A stretch of DNA of 47,004 nt from Aquidulcibacter paucihalophilus (lineage in GTDB: Bacteria; Pseudomonadota; Alphaproteobacteria; Caulobacterales; Aquidulcibacteraceae). The notes under the pieces are model-generated. The model did not search any database, had not been told where the DNA came from, and worked only from the letters and a program-made list of their open reading frames with translations. How positions within the stretch are numbered: position 1 is the first letter of the stretch; every line of letters starts with the position of its first letter. Positions 1 to 7,257 of this stretch are shown here, one piece after another. A program made the translations under genes and the position numbers. The DNA lies in NCBI RefSeq assembly GCF_002105465.1, contig NZ_NCSQ01000172.1:1-47004 (forward strand). The letters are read 5' to 3'.

Positions 1-48
1 TGGCAGTTACATGACGATGGCCAATGGCGTCGGGCGACCTAGTAAACA

Positions 49-1965
49 ATGGGTCGGTTCCAGTGTAAGTCAGCAGCGATAGTTTGTGCCCTTAGTAATT
101 TAATTACAGGTTGCGCGATCCAATATAAGGTTGATGAAAGCGAACTCCCTAGCTTAATGGCTCCAGAGCCCCAGCTTACCGCTCCAAGGGATCGGGGAAA
201 GCAAAACAGCCTTGTATGCCAAGCGGAGCAAGTCGAGCTCGCGCCGGGCGGCGCTTGGTACACTCTTGGCCCACATCCTGCATCAGCAACGTCAAAATTA
301 GAGGTTATGGCGTTAGCGCGACCATTAGAAATTTATGATTGGACTGTTTTGCCACCGGGACAACCGGTGGCAAAGCTTGCAACCAACCTCGCGGTAGAAA
401 GTCAAGTTTGGGATTCGCGAATTGTCGTGTTCCGGTCCCTAGAGACTTCGGCGAGCTTTAATGAAGCAATTTTGGCGGACAAGGGTTGGCATATCAAGAA
501 AATTGATGGTGTCTTGGGCAGTATCTCACTTCCCCAAGATTCTGTTTACTTCAGCTTGAGTAAGATACCAAAAGAGGTTGTGGCGGCGTGGCCGATGGCG
601 CTGGCATCGGAGCATCATAAAAGGACGCCAGAGGGGGAATTTGGGAAGAACTTTTTTTTTGGCGAAAATAAAAGCTTCTTTACAGAGCGGCTTCCAAACG
701 GCGAGTATTGGGTAAAGTTATTGGGTGGAGGTTATCCAACTATTGGACGAATCTCGCCTGAAATATCTCCGCTGAGCTTTCCGCGATTACGGCTAGGATA
801 TTTAGGAGACGGCCAGCCAGTTTTGACGTCGCTCGGGTTATTGGCTCCCCTAAACAAAGGTATTTTTGAACCCATTCCCACTCCCTTATATGCTAGAGTT
901 GCCCAGACAGGTGTGGATGGCAAAGTGCGCCTACTCCATTCGCCAAGCCAAGTAATTGCCGTGGACACATCAATTAGAGGCGAAGCCGATGCAATAAACA
1001 TTGGCCCTCTAGCTGAATGGCTTAAACAAGGGTGGACAATATCTTCATTGGCGTTTGATCCGGCCTCAAAGCGGTCGGCGATGCTGCTTAGGGGTGGTGA
1101 TCGTTTAGATCGAGCACTTGTGTTGCAGGAGCCGAACAGTTTGCCTCGGGTCTCAGTCTGTCAAAGCAACGAGACTAACGTGAAAGTCTACCAAGGCAAT
1201 CAAGTTGTTACGCCCCTATACCAACGGGAGTTCTTCGACGGCCCATCTGAAAATTGGAAACTCGGGCTTTGGCATATCAAAGGCAAAAAGACAGGCAAGG
1301 GCACAATCATCAGATTTCGTGGTGGTCCAACCGAAAGTGTTTTCCAGCAGGATATAGGCGACATCGTTAAGCCACTTCTTGATCGTGGATACACGTATCT
1401 TTCAGTAGACTACTCCGGTTCACGAAACACCAATCCAAATGTATACACTAGGTTGCGTGAAGATCCTTTTGGAGCGCTGAATCGCGATGCCTCTGAAATT
1501 GTGAAGTTTTTAGAAGTAAAGAAGCTACAGAAACCATACATTATCATAGCAGAGAGCTTCGGGGCCCTCCCAGCCGCTGCAGTTGCGCAACAATCTCCAG
1601 ATCTGATAAGCCAATTTCATCTTGCTTTTCCTTTTGGGAAATATGTGCCGCCAACGGAAATTTCTGGCGAGAGTTCAATCGATGAACTAAGCCAATTCGA
1701 CTATGCTGTGAAAGATGCTTATGGCGGACCATCTCGACTCGACCCTAAAGCCCAAGACGATTTCAACTCCGAAATGAAACGTCAGCTTTCGGGTTTGTGC
1801 TTTACCCCGGCGGTGAATCTGTATTTCGGCGCAATGGACCCAAAAGTTAGGCCGGAACATTGGGAAACTGGCTGTCTGAAGACAATCCAAAGAGAGACTT
1901 TCCCCCAAACCGGTCACTACTACTCCGATAGCGTGATCAATGCCATCCTAAAGCGGATCCCATAA
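49..1965 (+). CDS. Predicted lipoprotein with C-terminal alpha/beta-hydrolase domain
   Basis: The 638-residue product starts with a basic and hydrophobic stretch ending in a lipobox (LITGC, Cys22), so it is predicted to be lipid-anchored in the envelope. The C-terminal third looks like an alpha/beta hydrolase: a strand followed by RGGP (about 424-427) as a possible oxyanion loop, a nucleophile elbow AESFG with Ser503, an acidic residue in GAMDPK (Asp597), and a late His in QTGHYYS (His623). The first 390 residues are strand-rich and were not recognised; by analogy with S9-type peptidases they could form a substrate-gating domain, but this is inference. Peptidase, esterase or acyl hydrolase are all possible. 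The gene is convergent with the IS66 element that follows. The ATG at 49 was chosen because it gives a complete signal sequence, although no clear Shine-Dalgarno sequence precedes it. Confidence 0.7.
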   Translation: MGRFQCKSAAIVCALSNLITGCAIQYKVDESELPSLMAPEPQLTAPRDRGKQNSLVCQAEQVELAPGGAWYTLGPHPASATSKLEVMALARPLEIYDWTVLPPGQPVAKLATNLAVESQVWDSRIVVFRSLETSASFNEAILADKGWHIKKIDGVLGSISLPQDSVYFSLSKIPKEVVAAWPMALASEHHKRTPEGEFGKNFFFGENKSFFTERLPNGEYWVKLLGGGYPTIGRISPEISPLSFPRLRLGYLGDGQPVLTSLGLLAPLNKGIFEPIPTPLYARVAQTGVDGKVRLLHSPSQVIAVDTSIRGEADAINIGPLAEWLKQGWTISSLAFDPASKRSAMLLRGGDRLDRALVLQEPNSLPRVSVCQSNETNVKVYQGNQVVTPLYQREFFDGPSENWKLGLWHIKGKKTGKGTIIRFRGGPTESVFQQDIGDIVKPLLDRGYTYLSVDYSGSRNTNPNVYTRLREDPFGALNRDASEIVKFLEVKKLQKPYIIIAESFGALPAAAVAQQSPDLISQFHLAFPFGKYVPPTEISGESSIDELSQFDYAVKDAYGGPSRLDPKAQDDFNSEMKRQLSGLCFTPAVNLYFGAMDPKVRPEHWETGCLKTIQRETFPQTGHYYSDSVINAILKRIP

Positions 1966-2100
1966 ACTAGCTGGTATTGTATTGATAAAGCATTGAGGCT
2001 CCCCGGCGTCGATCAAAGCGCTCGTCGAGTGTCTAGCTTGCCCTCGAGCAGCAAAAAGCCGCCCGCTCAGAATTGTGGTTTTTGGCGTAATCATCCTCTG

Positions 2101-2129
2101 GTGGACTGTATCCATCCGGCGAGGGCCAC
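2101..2129 (+). repeat. Left terminal inverted repeat of the IS66 element
   Basis: This 29-bp sequence matches the reverse complement of 4642-4670 at all but about four positions. The inner part, ending in GGCGAGGGCCAC, is identical. It lies just beyond the tnpC stop codon, as expected for an IS66 end. Confidence 0.75.
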
Positions 2130-2137
2130 GGCGTGGC

Positions 2138-3778
2138 TTAGGGCGCGGGCTTCCAGTTCCAGGGTGCGAGTTCATGTAGGCGTGAAGCTGGCCATGAGGG
2201 CATGTGGGCGAGCAGGTGTGCGAGCCAGGCTTGGGGATCGATGTTATTGAGCTTGGCAGTGCCGATGAGGGTATAGATCAGGGCTGCGCGATCGCCTCCG
2301 GCTTGTGATCCTGCGAACAGCCAGGCTTTGCGGCCAAGGGCGGCGGGTCGCAGGGAGCGCTCTGCGGCATTGTTGCTGAGGCAGGCCCGGCCATCGGTGA
2401 GAAAGACGCTGAATGCGGCCTGTCGCTTGAGCATATAGTCCATGGCAGCGGCAACGGGTGCATGGCGGGATAGTTTTTGCCGCTGTTCGCCCATCCAGTC
2501 GAACAGGTTGGCGACCAGCGGGGCGGACTGGCTGGTGCGGGTGGCCAGACGTTCGTTGGCGGTTGCACCATTGATCTCGCGTTCGATGGCGAAGAGTTCG
2601 TCGATCTTCTTGACAGCTTGTGTGGCAAGCGGTGCAGCGGCCTGCACAGCTGACCCTGCCTTGCCCTTTACGGGCAGGCTGGCGATCTCGAAGAACTTGC
2701 GCCGGGCATGGGCCCAACAGGCCGCCTCGATGAACGGGGCCGGGCTTCGGGCTTGCTCGAACAGATGGTTATAGCCAGCAAAGGCATCAGCTTGCAGGAT
2801 GGCACCACCCCCAGTGGTGGGATAGGCCTTCAGATGCGCCTTCGGGTGATCGCCGGAGCGGGTATCGGAGAACTTGAACAGCACAGCAGGCGGGTCGGCT
2901 CCCCCAAACGGTCGGTCATCGCGCACATAGGTCCAAAGGCGTGCGGTCTTTGTCTTGCCTTTATCGAGTAATGGGACTGGCGTGTCATCACCATGGATAC
3001 GCCCGCCAGCCAAGACATGGGCTTCGATGAGGTTGGCTATGGGGGTAAGCGCGTGGGCACAGGCACCGACCTGATCGGCCAGCGTCGATAGCGCGATGGG
3101 CACACCCTCGCGTGCATAGCGCTCGGCTTGTCGGTTGAGTGGCACATGTTGGCCGTACTTCTCATACAAGATCATCGCAAGAAGTGATGGGCCAGCCCGA
3201 CCCCGTGCAATCGCATGAAAGGGGGCTGGTGCCTGGGAGAAGCCTTCGCACGCCCGGCAGGCAAAGCGCTCGCGGACATGCTGGACTACCTTCCACTGGC
3301 GCGGGATCACTTCGAGTGTCTCGGTGATATCTTCGCCGACCCTGACCAGTCTGTGTGAGCCGCAGTGATCACAGGCGCAGGGGGATGGTTCGACCACGCG
3401 TTCACGCGGCAGATGCTCTGGTAGAGGCGCACGCGCCGGCTTCTTGCGCTCAAAGCCTGCGACCTTAACCACGCCACCATCAATACTGGCATCAATACCG
3501 GCATCAGCAGCTGCCTCCTCAGCGACGATCTCGGCCTGGGTGGCGTCGCCAACCGCTTCGACTAAGGCCAGCTCAAGCTGGTCGATGATCTGGCGCGAGC
3601 GTTCGGCGCTGCGGCCATAAAGTTGATGCCTGAGCTTGGCGATCTCGAGAGCTTGGTGGGCGGCCAGTTCCTTGAGGGCCAGAGCCTCTGCCGCCATAGC
3701 GCGTTCAACAGCCAGCTCCGCCAGCAATCTGGCGATCTCGGCGCGCATCGCGGCTATGTCATCAGGGCGTTCCAACAC
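2138..3778 (-). CDS. tnpC: IS66-family transposase TnpC (DDE transposase)
   Basis: At 546 residues the protein has the full IS66 transposase length. It begins with a Leu/Ala-rich coiled coil (about 1-80), then an IS66 zinc-finger with CDHC (about 137-140), then the catalytic core with HGDDTPVPLL and the later CWAHARRKF motif, and a C-terminal segment with LSNNAAERSLRP, all hallmarks of the family. It catalyses cutting and strand transfer of the element. It reads after tnpB with a 64-bp gap, and no frameshift is seen. Confidence 0.93.
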   Translation of the reverse strand: MLERPDDIAAMRAEIARLLAELAVERAMAAEALALKELAAHQALEIAKLRHQLYGRSAERSRQIIDQLELALVEAVGDATQAEIVAEEAAADAGIDASIDGGVVKVAGFERKKPARAPLPEHLPRERVVEPSPCACDHCGSHRLVRVGEDITETLEVIPRQWKVVQHVRERFACRACEGFSQAPAPFHAIARGRAGPSLLAMILYEKYGQHVPLNRQAERYAREGVPIALSTLADQVGACAHALTPIANLIEAHVLAGGRIHGDDTPVPLLDKGKTKTARLWTYVRDDRPFGGADPPAVLFKFSDTRSGDHPKAHLKAYPTTGGGAILQADAFAGYNHLFEQARSPAPFIEAACWAHARRKFFEIASLPVKGKAGSAVQAAAPLATQAVKKIDELFAIEREINGATANERLATRTSQSAPLVANLFDWMGEQRQKLSRHAPVAAAMDYMLKRQAAFSVFLTDGRACLSNNAAERSLRPAALGRKAWLFAGSQAGGDRAALIYTLIGTAKLNNIDPQAWLAHLLAHMPSWPASRLHELAPWNWKPAP

Positions 3779-3842
3779 CTCAGAAGAGAATCATGAAACG
3801 GTGCCAAACACCAGTAAAAACGGGCACTTGAAGCAGGAAATA

Positions 3843-4190
3843 TCAGCCCGCCGCTGTCGGTCTCCACGTCTTCTGCGGATGACGCCAGTCGATACCTTCG
3901 AGCATATATCCAAGTTGACCCGGCGAGATCATAACCACTCCATCAGCCGGGCTCGGCCAGATGAACCGGCCCCGTTCTAATCGCTTGATATAGAGCGAGC
4001 AGCCCAGCCCGTCGTACCACAACACCTTTACACTGTGGCCAGCTCTGCCCCGAAACACGAACAGGTCCCCGCCATGGGGATCACGGCCTAATCCACCCTG
4101 TACCATGGTGGTCAGGCTGTTCATGCCCTTCCGCATATCGGTGACGCCTGACGCCAGCCATACCCGCACACCAGACGGAACCGGGATCAT
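3843..4190 (-). CDS. tnpB: IS66 accessory protein TnpB (Orf2)
   Basis: The 115-residue protein has the family signature of IS66 Orf2: an N-terminal VRVWLASGVTDMRKGMN stretch, a central GGDLFVFRGR, and VLWYDGLGCSLYIKRLERGRF. Its biochemical role is not well defined, but it is required for transposition of IS66-type elements. Its start overlaps the stop of tnpA by 4 bp (4187-4190), which suggests translational coupling. Confidence 0.92.
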   Translation of the reverse strand: MIPVPSGVRVWLASGVTDMRKGMNSLTTMVQGGLGRDPHGGDLFVFRGRAGHSVKVLWYDGLGCSLYIKRLERGRFIWPSPADGVVMISPGQLGYMLEGIDWRHPQKTWRPTAAG

Positions 4191-4609
4191 CGTAGATCCT
4201 CTAGCGTGGTGACCAATGCTGCCAGCGTGGCCGCATCAAAGCCCAGGTGAACCTCAACTCGCCGAGCTCCTGACAACACAATGACAAGTGGGGCACTTAC
4301 CGGTGCTGGCGAGGGTTCACATAAACCCCCTTGGTCGCCAGTCGCGACTACCGGAACAAATGCCGGCGGCTCCGAAATCCGGCCAGCCCCACCACCATCA
4401 CCACGAGCCTGCGCACGCCAAACGTAGATCTGACTTGGGTGAACCCCATAGCGGCGCGCAAGCTGAGTAATCACGGCCCCAGCCGCATAACTCTCCGCCA
4501 CAACCGCCAGCTTGAAATCGTCAGAAAAGCGACGCCGACGACCCGTCTCCACAACATCAAGCCGACGCCCATATCCCGCTGCTACCGTCTGTAACGTCTC
4601 CATACGCAC
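4187..4609 (-). CDS. tnpA: IS66 accessory protein TnpA (Orf1, HTH)
   Basis: The 140-residue protein has an N-terminal helix-turn-helix of the transposase IS3/IS911 type (RRRFSDDFKLAVVAES, then QLARRYGVHPSQIYVWR), about residues 24-70. The tail is Ala/Pro-rich. It is the first gene of the IS66 operon and probably binds the element ends. Confidence 0.9.
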   Translation of the reverse strand: MRMETLQTVAAGYGRRLDVVETGRRRRFSDDFKLAVVAESYAAGAVITQLARRYGVHPSQIYVWRAQARGDGGGAGRISEPPAFVPVVATGDQGGLCEPSPAPVSAPLVIVLSGARRVEVHLGFDAATLAALVTTLEDLR

Positions 4610-4641
4610 AGTACCTAGCCCAGTTCATACCTCACCGGTAT

Positions 4642-4670
4642 GTGGCCCTCGCCGAATGGATACGGTGGAC
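4642..4670 (-). repeat. Right terminal inverted repeat of the IS66 element
   Basis: This is the partner of the repeat at 2101-2129, upstream of tnpA. The mismatches fall in the outer half, which suggests slight drift of the ends. Confidence 0.75.
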
Positions 4671-4680
4671 TAGCAGAATC

Positions 4681-4700
4681 GAATTCAAATGTTTGAATTC
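4681..4700. repeat. AT-rich 9-bp inverted repeat at the IS66/mchC-like junction
   Basis: GAATTCAAA and TTTGAATTC flank a 2-bp centre. The site lies 31 bp beyond the stop of the leftward mchC-like gene and 10 bp outside the IS66 repeat. It could act as a weak transcription end or be a protein-binding palindrome. The loop is too short and the stem too AT-rich for a confident terminator call. Confidence 0.35.
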
Positions 4701-4731
4701 TCAACACAAGCCAAATCTTACACCTACCATC

Positions 4732-6450
4732 TCACGGCGATTGAATTAGTCTGACATTACTTATCTCTGCTGGTAAATCATGAATCACAAATTCATCCAG
4801 ATCAAAGACTCTTCCTTTGAACAATACACTTCGGTCTTTCACAGGAACTAGGCTGTGCTTGAAACGAGGAACGTTGCCCCCTGACTGACCCACTCCTGGC
4901 GCTCCTTCGGAATCTACAGCACCAATAAACAACCCACCAAACCTATAGTGAATTTGGTTCTCCATAAAATCTGAATGCAGTAGTCTCGCAGTTCTAAGCG
5001 AGGCGTCAACTACCCTCTCTATGGCGCTGTTGGCCAACCTCTGTTTTTCACCTAATGGCTTTGTATCAGTAACCTTTTTGGCTAGTTCTCTAAACAAGGG
5101 CCTGATTTTTGTAAGATCTAAGAATGATCTCCTGGCCATAAAACGGGAAAAAGTAAAGTTGCCTCGACTTGTTGAAGCGTTCTCCTTTTCAGCCCTCAAA
5201 ATTTTACAGATGGCTGAGGACTCCCCAAACAGGGACAAAGAGTTACTGTAGAACCTCTCAATCGAAAAACTAGAGTCGTCGACAGAAAAGACACTCGTCG
5301 TTCCAAAAATGGAGGCTTTTTGCAAATATAAGAAAAGTTCTTTGCTTAGGGTATCAGCGGTGTCCGCATCCGTAAACTGAATGGATTGCTCTCTAAATAA
5401 GCCTATAACCGCTGACTTCAATTTGTTTTCTACACTAATTTCAATTCCGGTAAAAGCATCCTGTTTGAAGTCCTGAGAGTGGCGGTTTATGTACCAACCA
5501 AGAGACTCAAGTCCCACTTGAATTTGGCTCTGATAATCATTTGATAGCTCGTTGCTTTGACCGACGAGTTGTGACCAGAATGGCCAATCTACCACCCCTC
5601 CTAGATCGGCAAAAGCTCCGCTGATAGTTATGTTGTCTGTCGAATACTTGCCAAACCAAAGCCTGCTAGCCAAGGAATATGCGGCCCCCAAAATTAAATC
5701 GTTGGATAACCCCTCCAAGATTGTCGTTGCATCGACCTTATGTCCTGATCCGGAAACTACAGCATTGTTCTTGATATGATGTTCAAAGGCTCTAACTGAC
5801 TTGTTAACGCGCAGCTCGTCGACGGCTTGGTCCGACCCCTCGAAGCCGCTTGTCCCAAAAAAAATACTGCGCTCAAGATGTGCAGGGCGTACGAAAGACT
5901 CTCTGACGACAATGCCGCAAGGCTCTAACGGCTGGTCCCTTTTTCTTGCCGCATATGCACCTGTAGCTATTACGGCGACTACAGGCACAACTAAGCCACG
6001 CAATTCCCAAAATGCGACTTCAGAGTAAGCCGCCTCCCTGAGGGCCTGATCCAAAAACATTAATCCCGTAGAATGATCCCAGTCGACCCCTTTACTTACC
6101 AGCGGAGTTCGCCCAATTCCTTTTGCACCAAGGTCGCCAAGAGTACATGCACGGCCGCTCCCGCCATGTAAGCCTCCTCGGCTTCCACCATATCTGTCGG
6201 CCTTCAAAACCAACTGGCTCGCCTTGCAATACCGATGGACTTCTGGGGTTAACGACGTTGCTGCGGCAAATCGCTGGATGACACACTCCTCCACAGTCGC
6301 TCTATCGTCGCTTGAGTACACATTGTACCCAGAGCTGAACCAATAACGTGTATTCAGCCAAACCACTTTTGGTTCTGAATATTGAAAAGCGACGCAGTCA
6401 ACCCAAGTCTCATCAGGAAGATCGGCTGTCGAAAATCTATTTCTTATCAT
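4732..6450 (-). CDS. SelO-like protein in the position of microcin MchC/MceJ
   Basis: The 572-residue product shows motifs of the SelO (YdiU) protein-AMPylase fold, a kinase-like fold. These are a glycine-rich GGLHGGSGR (about 92-100), Lys110 in GAKGIGRTP matching the SelO LKGAGLTP lysine, Glu139 in LREAAYSE, Arg188 in FVRPAHLE, and Asp272-Asn273 with Asp282 (TDNITISGAFAD), which has the same DN-x8-D spacing as the metal site of SelO. The start lies 4 bp after the stop of the HlyC-like gene, so the two are probably translationally coupled. In class IIb microcin loci an HlyC-like protein (MchD/MceI) works with a partner of similar size (MchC/MceJ) to attach a siderophore to the peptide C-terminus. 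The MchC-like call here rests on that pairing plus the fold motifs, and is inference. No signal peptide is seen, so it should be cytoplasmic. Confidence 0.65.
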   Translation of the reverse strand: MIRNRFSTADLPDETWVDCVAFQYSEPKVVWLNTRYWFSSGYNVYSSDDRATVEECVIQRFAAATSLTPEVHRYCKASQLVLKADRYGGSRGGLHGGSGRACTLGDLGAKGIGRTPLVSKGVDWDHSTGLMFLDQALREAAYSEVAFWELRGLVVPVVAVIATGAYAARKRDQPLEPCGIVVRESFVRPAHLERSIFFGTSGFEGSDQAVDELRVNKSVRAFEHHIKNNAVVSGSGHKVDATTILEGLSNDLILGAAYSLASRLWFGKYSTDNITISGAFADLGGVVDWPFWSQLVGQSNELSNDYQSQIQVGLESLGWYINRHSQDFKQDAFTGIEISVENKLKSAVIGLFREQSIQFTDADTADTLSKELFLYLQKASIFGTTSVFSVDDSSFSIERFYSNSLSLFGESSAICKILRAEKENASTSRGNFTFSRFMARRSFLDLTKIRPLFRELAKKVTDTKPLGEKQRLANSAIERVVDASLRTARLLHSDFMENQIHYRFGGLFIGAVDSEGAPGVGQSGGNVPRFKHSLVPVKDRSVLFKGRVFDLDEFVIHDLPAEISNVRLIQSP

Positions 6451-6454
6451 AATA

Positions 6455-6904
6455 TTACTTAAATATTAAGCTACGGCAAACGGTTCTTCCATCTTTCTTC
6501 TGGCGCACCCAATTTATTGTTTTGGCATCAACGGGCATTGCGGATATAATTTTGGAACCTAGCGGTCTCACATACCGCAAATCCTTTGCATAAAGGTGCA
6601 CTATCCAAGCACGTGATCCTTCATTCCACTGGCTTGGGTGCAGTAGGCAATACGGATCTGCTTTGATCTGATTTTCGGAAGCATGTTGAAAAAAGGCCCA
6701 AGTTGCAAAAGCTGCCGGCTGATTTCTATTGTCCGTGAGTAAGGTGTATTGCCTCAGACGCACCGGGACTATTAATTGATGTAGCGCAGCGTTGATGCTG
6801 ATGGTGCCATATCCGGAGGAAGAGAGTACCCGCATCATCGCACCCAAGGAGGCTGACAATTCTGCCTCGGTCACAACGTTTATGCCATCCGATCTTGACA
6901 TCAT
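6455..6904 (-). CDS. HlyC/MchD-like toxin-activating acyltransferase family protein
   Basis: The protein (149 residues from the ATG at 6904; a GTG at 6922 would add 6) matches the HlyC family in order and spacing: RQYTLLTDNRNQPAAFATW corresponds to NQYALLTRDNYPVAYCSW of HlyC, followed by SENQIK and SRAWIVHLYA. HlyC-type enzymes acylate toxin lysines; the microcin branch (MchD/MceI) instead helps link a siderophore to the precursor. By eye alignment the HlyC catalytic His23 falls on Tyr (SGYGT) and Asp92 on His (WIVHL), so lysine acylation may not be its chemistry. It is the first gene of a two-gene leftward operon with the SelO-like gene, divergent from the membrane fusion gene. Confidence 0.72.
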   Translation of the reverse strand: MMSRSDGINVVTEAELSASLGAMMRVLSSSGYGTISINAALHQLIVPVRLRQYTLLTDNRNQPAAFATWAFFQHASENQIKADPYCLLHPSQWNEGSRAWIVHLYAKDLRYVRPLGSKIISAMPVDAKTINWVRQKKDGRTVCRSLIFK

Positions 6905-6922
6905 TATGGTTTCCATCTCCAC

Positions 6923-7257
6923 TTAAAGATATTATCAGTTGCAATGGAAGTTACAAGGTCGCTTATGATTCTATCCACATTTAAGCTACGATACTGGGAT
7001 GTCCGAAGGGCTTTTGTGTATGTTTGATAAGCGTTTGAACTAGAAATGCCCGTAATTCTTGGCTAATATAAAATAGAATGTATGGCAAAAAATTCTTCTT
7101 GTCAGTCAATTATTTCTAATATTTATGACCCTTGGGAGCGATGCTTCAATGTTTTGGTGAGAAATGTAAGCAATCAACATTCGTCTGTCAGGGAGATTTT
7201 TCTCTGAACGACGAATTATAGTCTGCAATTATCCTTGTTTTGGAGATTTGGTGCCCC
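6923..7257. promoter_or_regulatory. AT-rich divergent promoter region of the microcin-like cluster
   Basis: This 335-bp stretch separates the HlyC-like gene (left) from the membrane fusion gene (right), so it should hold both promoters. It is visibly richer in A and T than the flanking genes, with a TATA-like run near 7067-7076. The only small frame worth naming is 7082-7207 (41 codons); it lacks a Shine-Dalgarno sequence and a double-glycine leader and was not called. No microcin precursor was found here on either strand. Confidence 0.5.

Larger units (their letters stand above)
2101..4670 (-). mobile_element. IS66-family insertion sequence, three ORFs, complete
   Basis: The element carries the three-gene set typical of IS66 (tnpA, tnpB, tnpC), all on the minus strand. 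It is bounded by a matching pair of inverted sequences at 2101-2129 and 4642-4670. All three reading frames are intact, so the copy could be active. The exact outer edges are uncertain: weak similarity continues a few bases outward, and no 8-bp target duplication was found next to the repeats. The right end lies about 60 bp from the stop of the mchC-like gene, so the insertion sits just downstream of that operon and may have separated it from former neighbours. Confidence 0.88.

Noticed and set aside
2085..4690. 8-bp target-site duplication for the IS66 element
   Set aside because: The bases flanking the inverted repeats do not match at any offset tried.
7082..7207. 41-codon frame in the divergent promoter region, considered as a precursor peptide
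   Set aside because: No Shine-Dalgarno sequence, no double-glycine site, composition like the surrounding AT-rich non-coding DNA.
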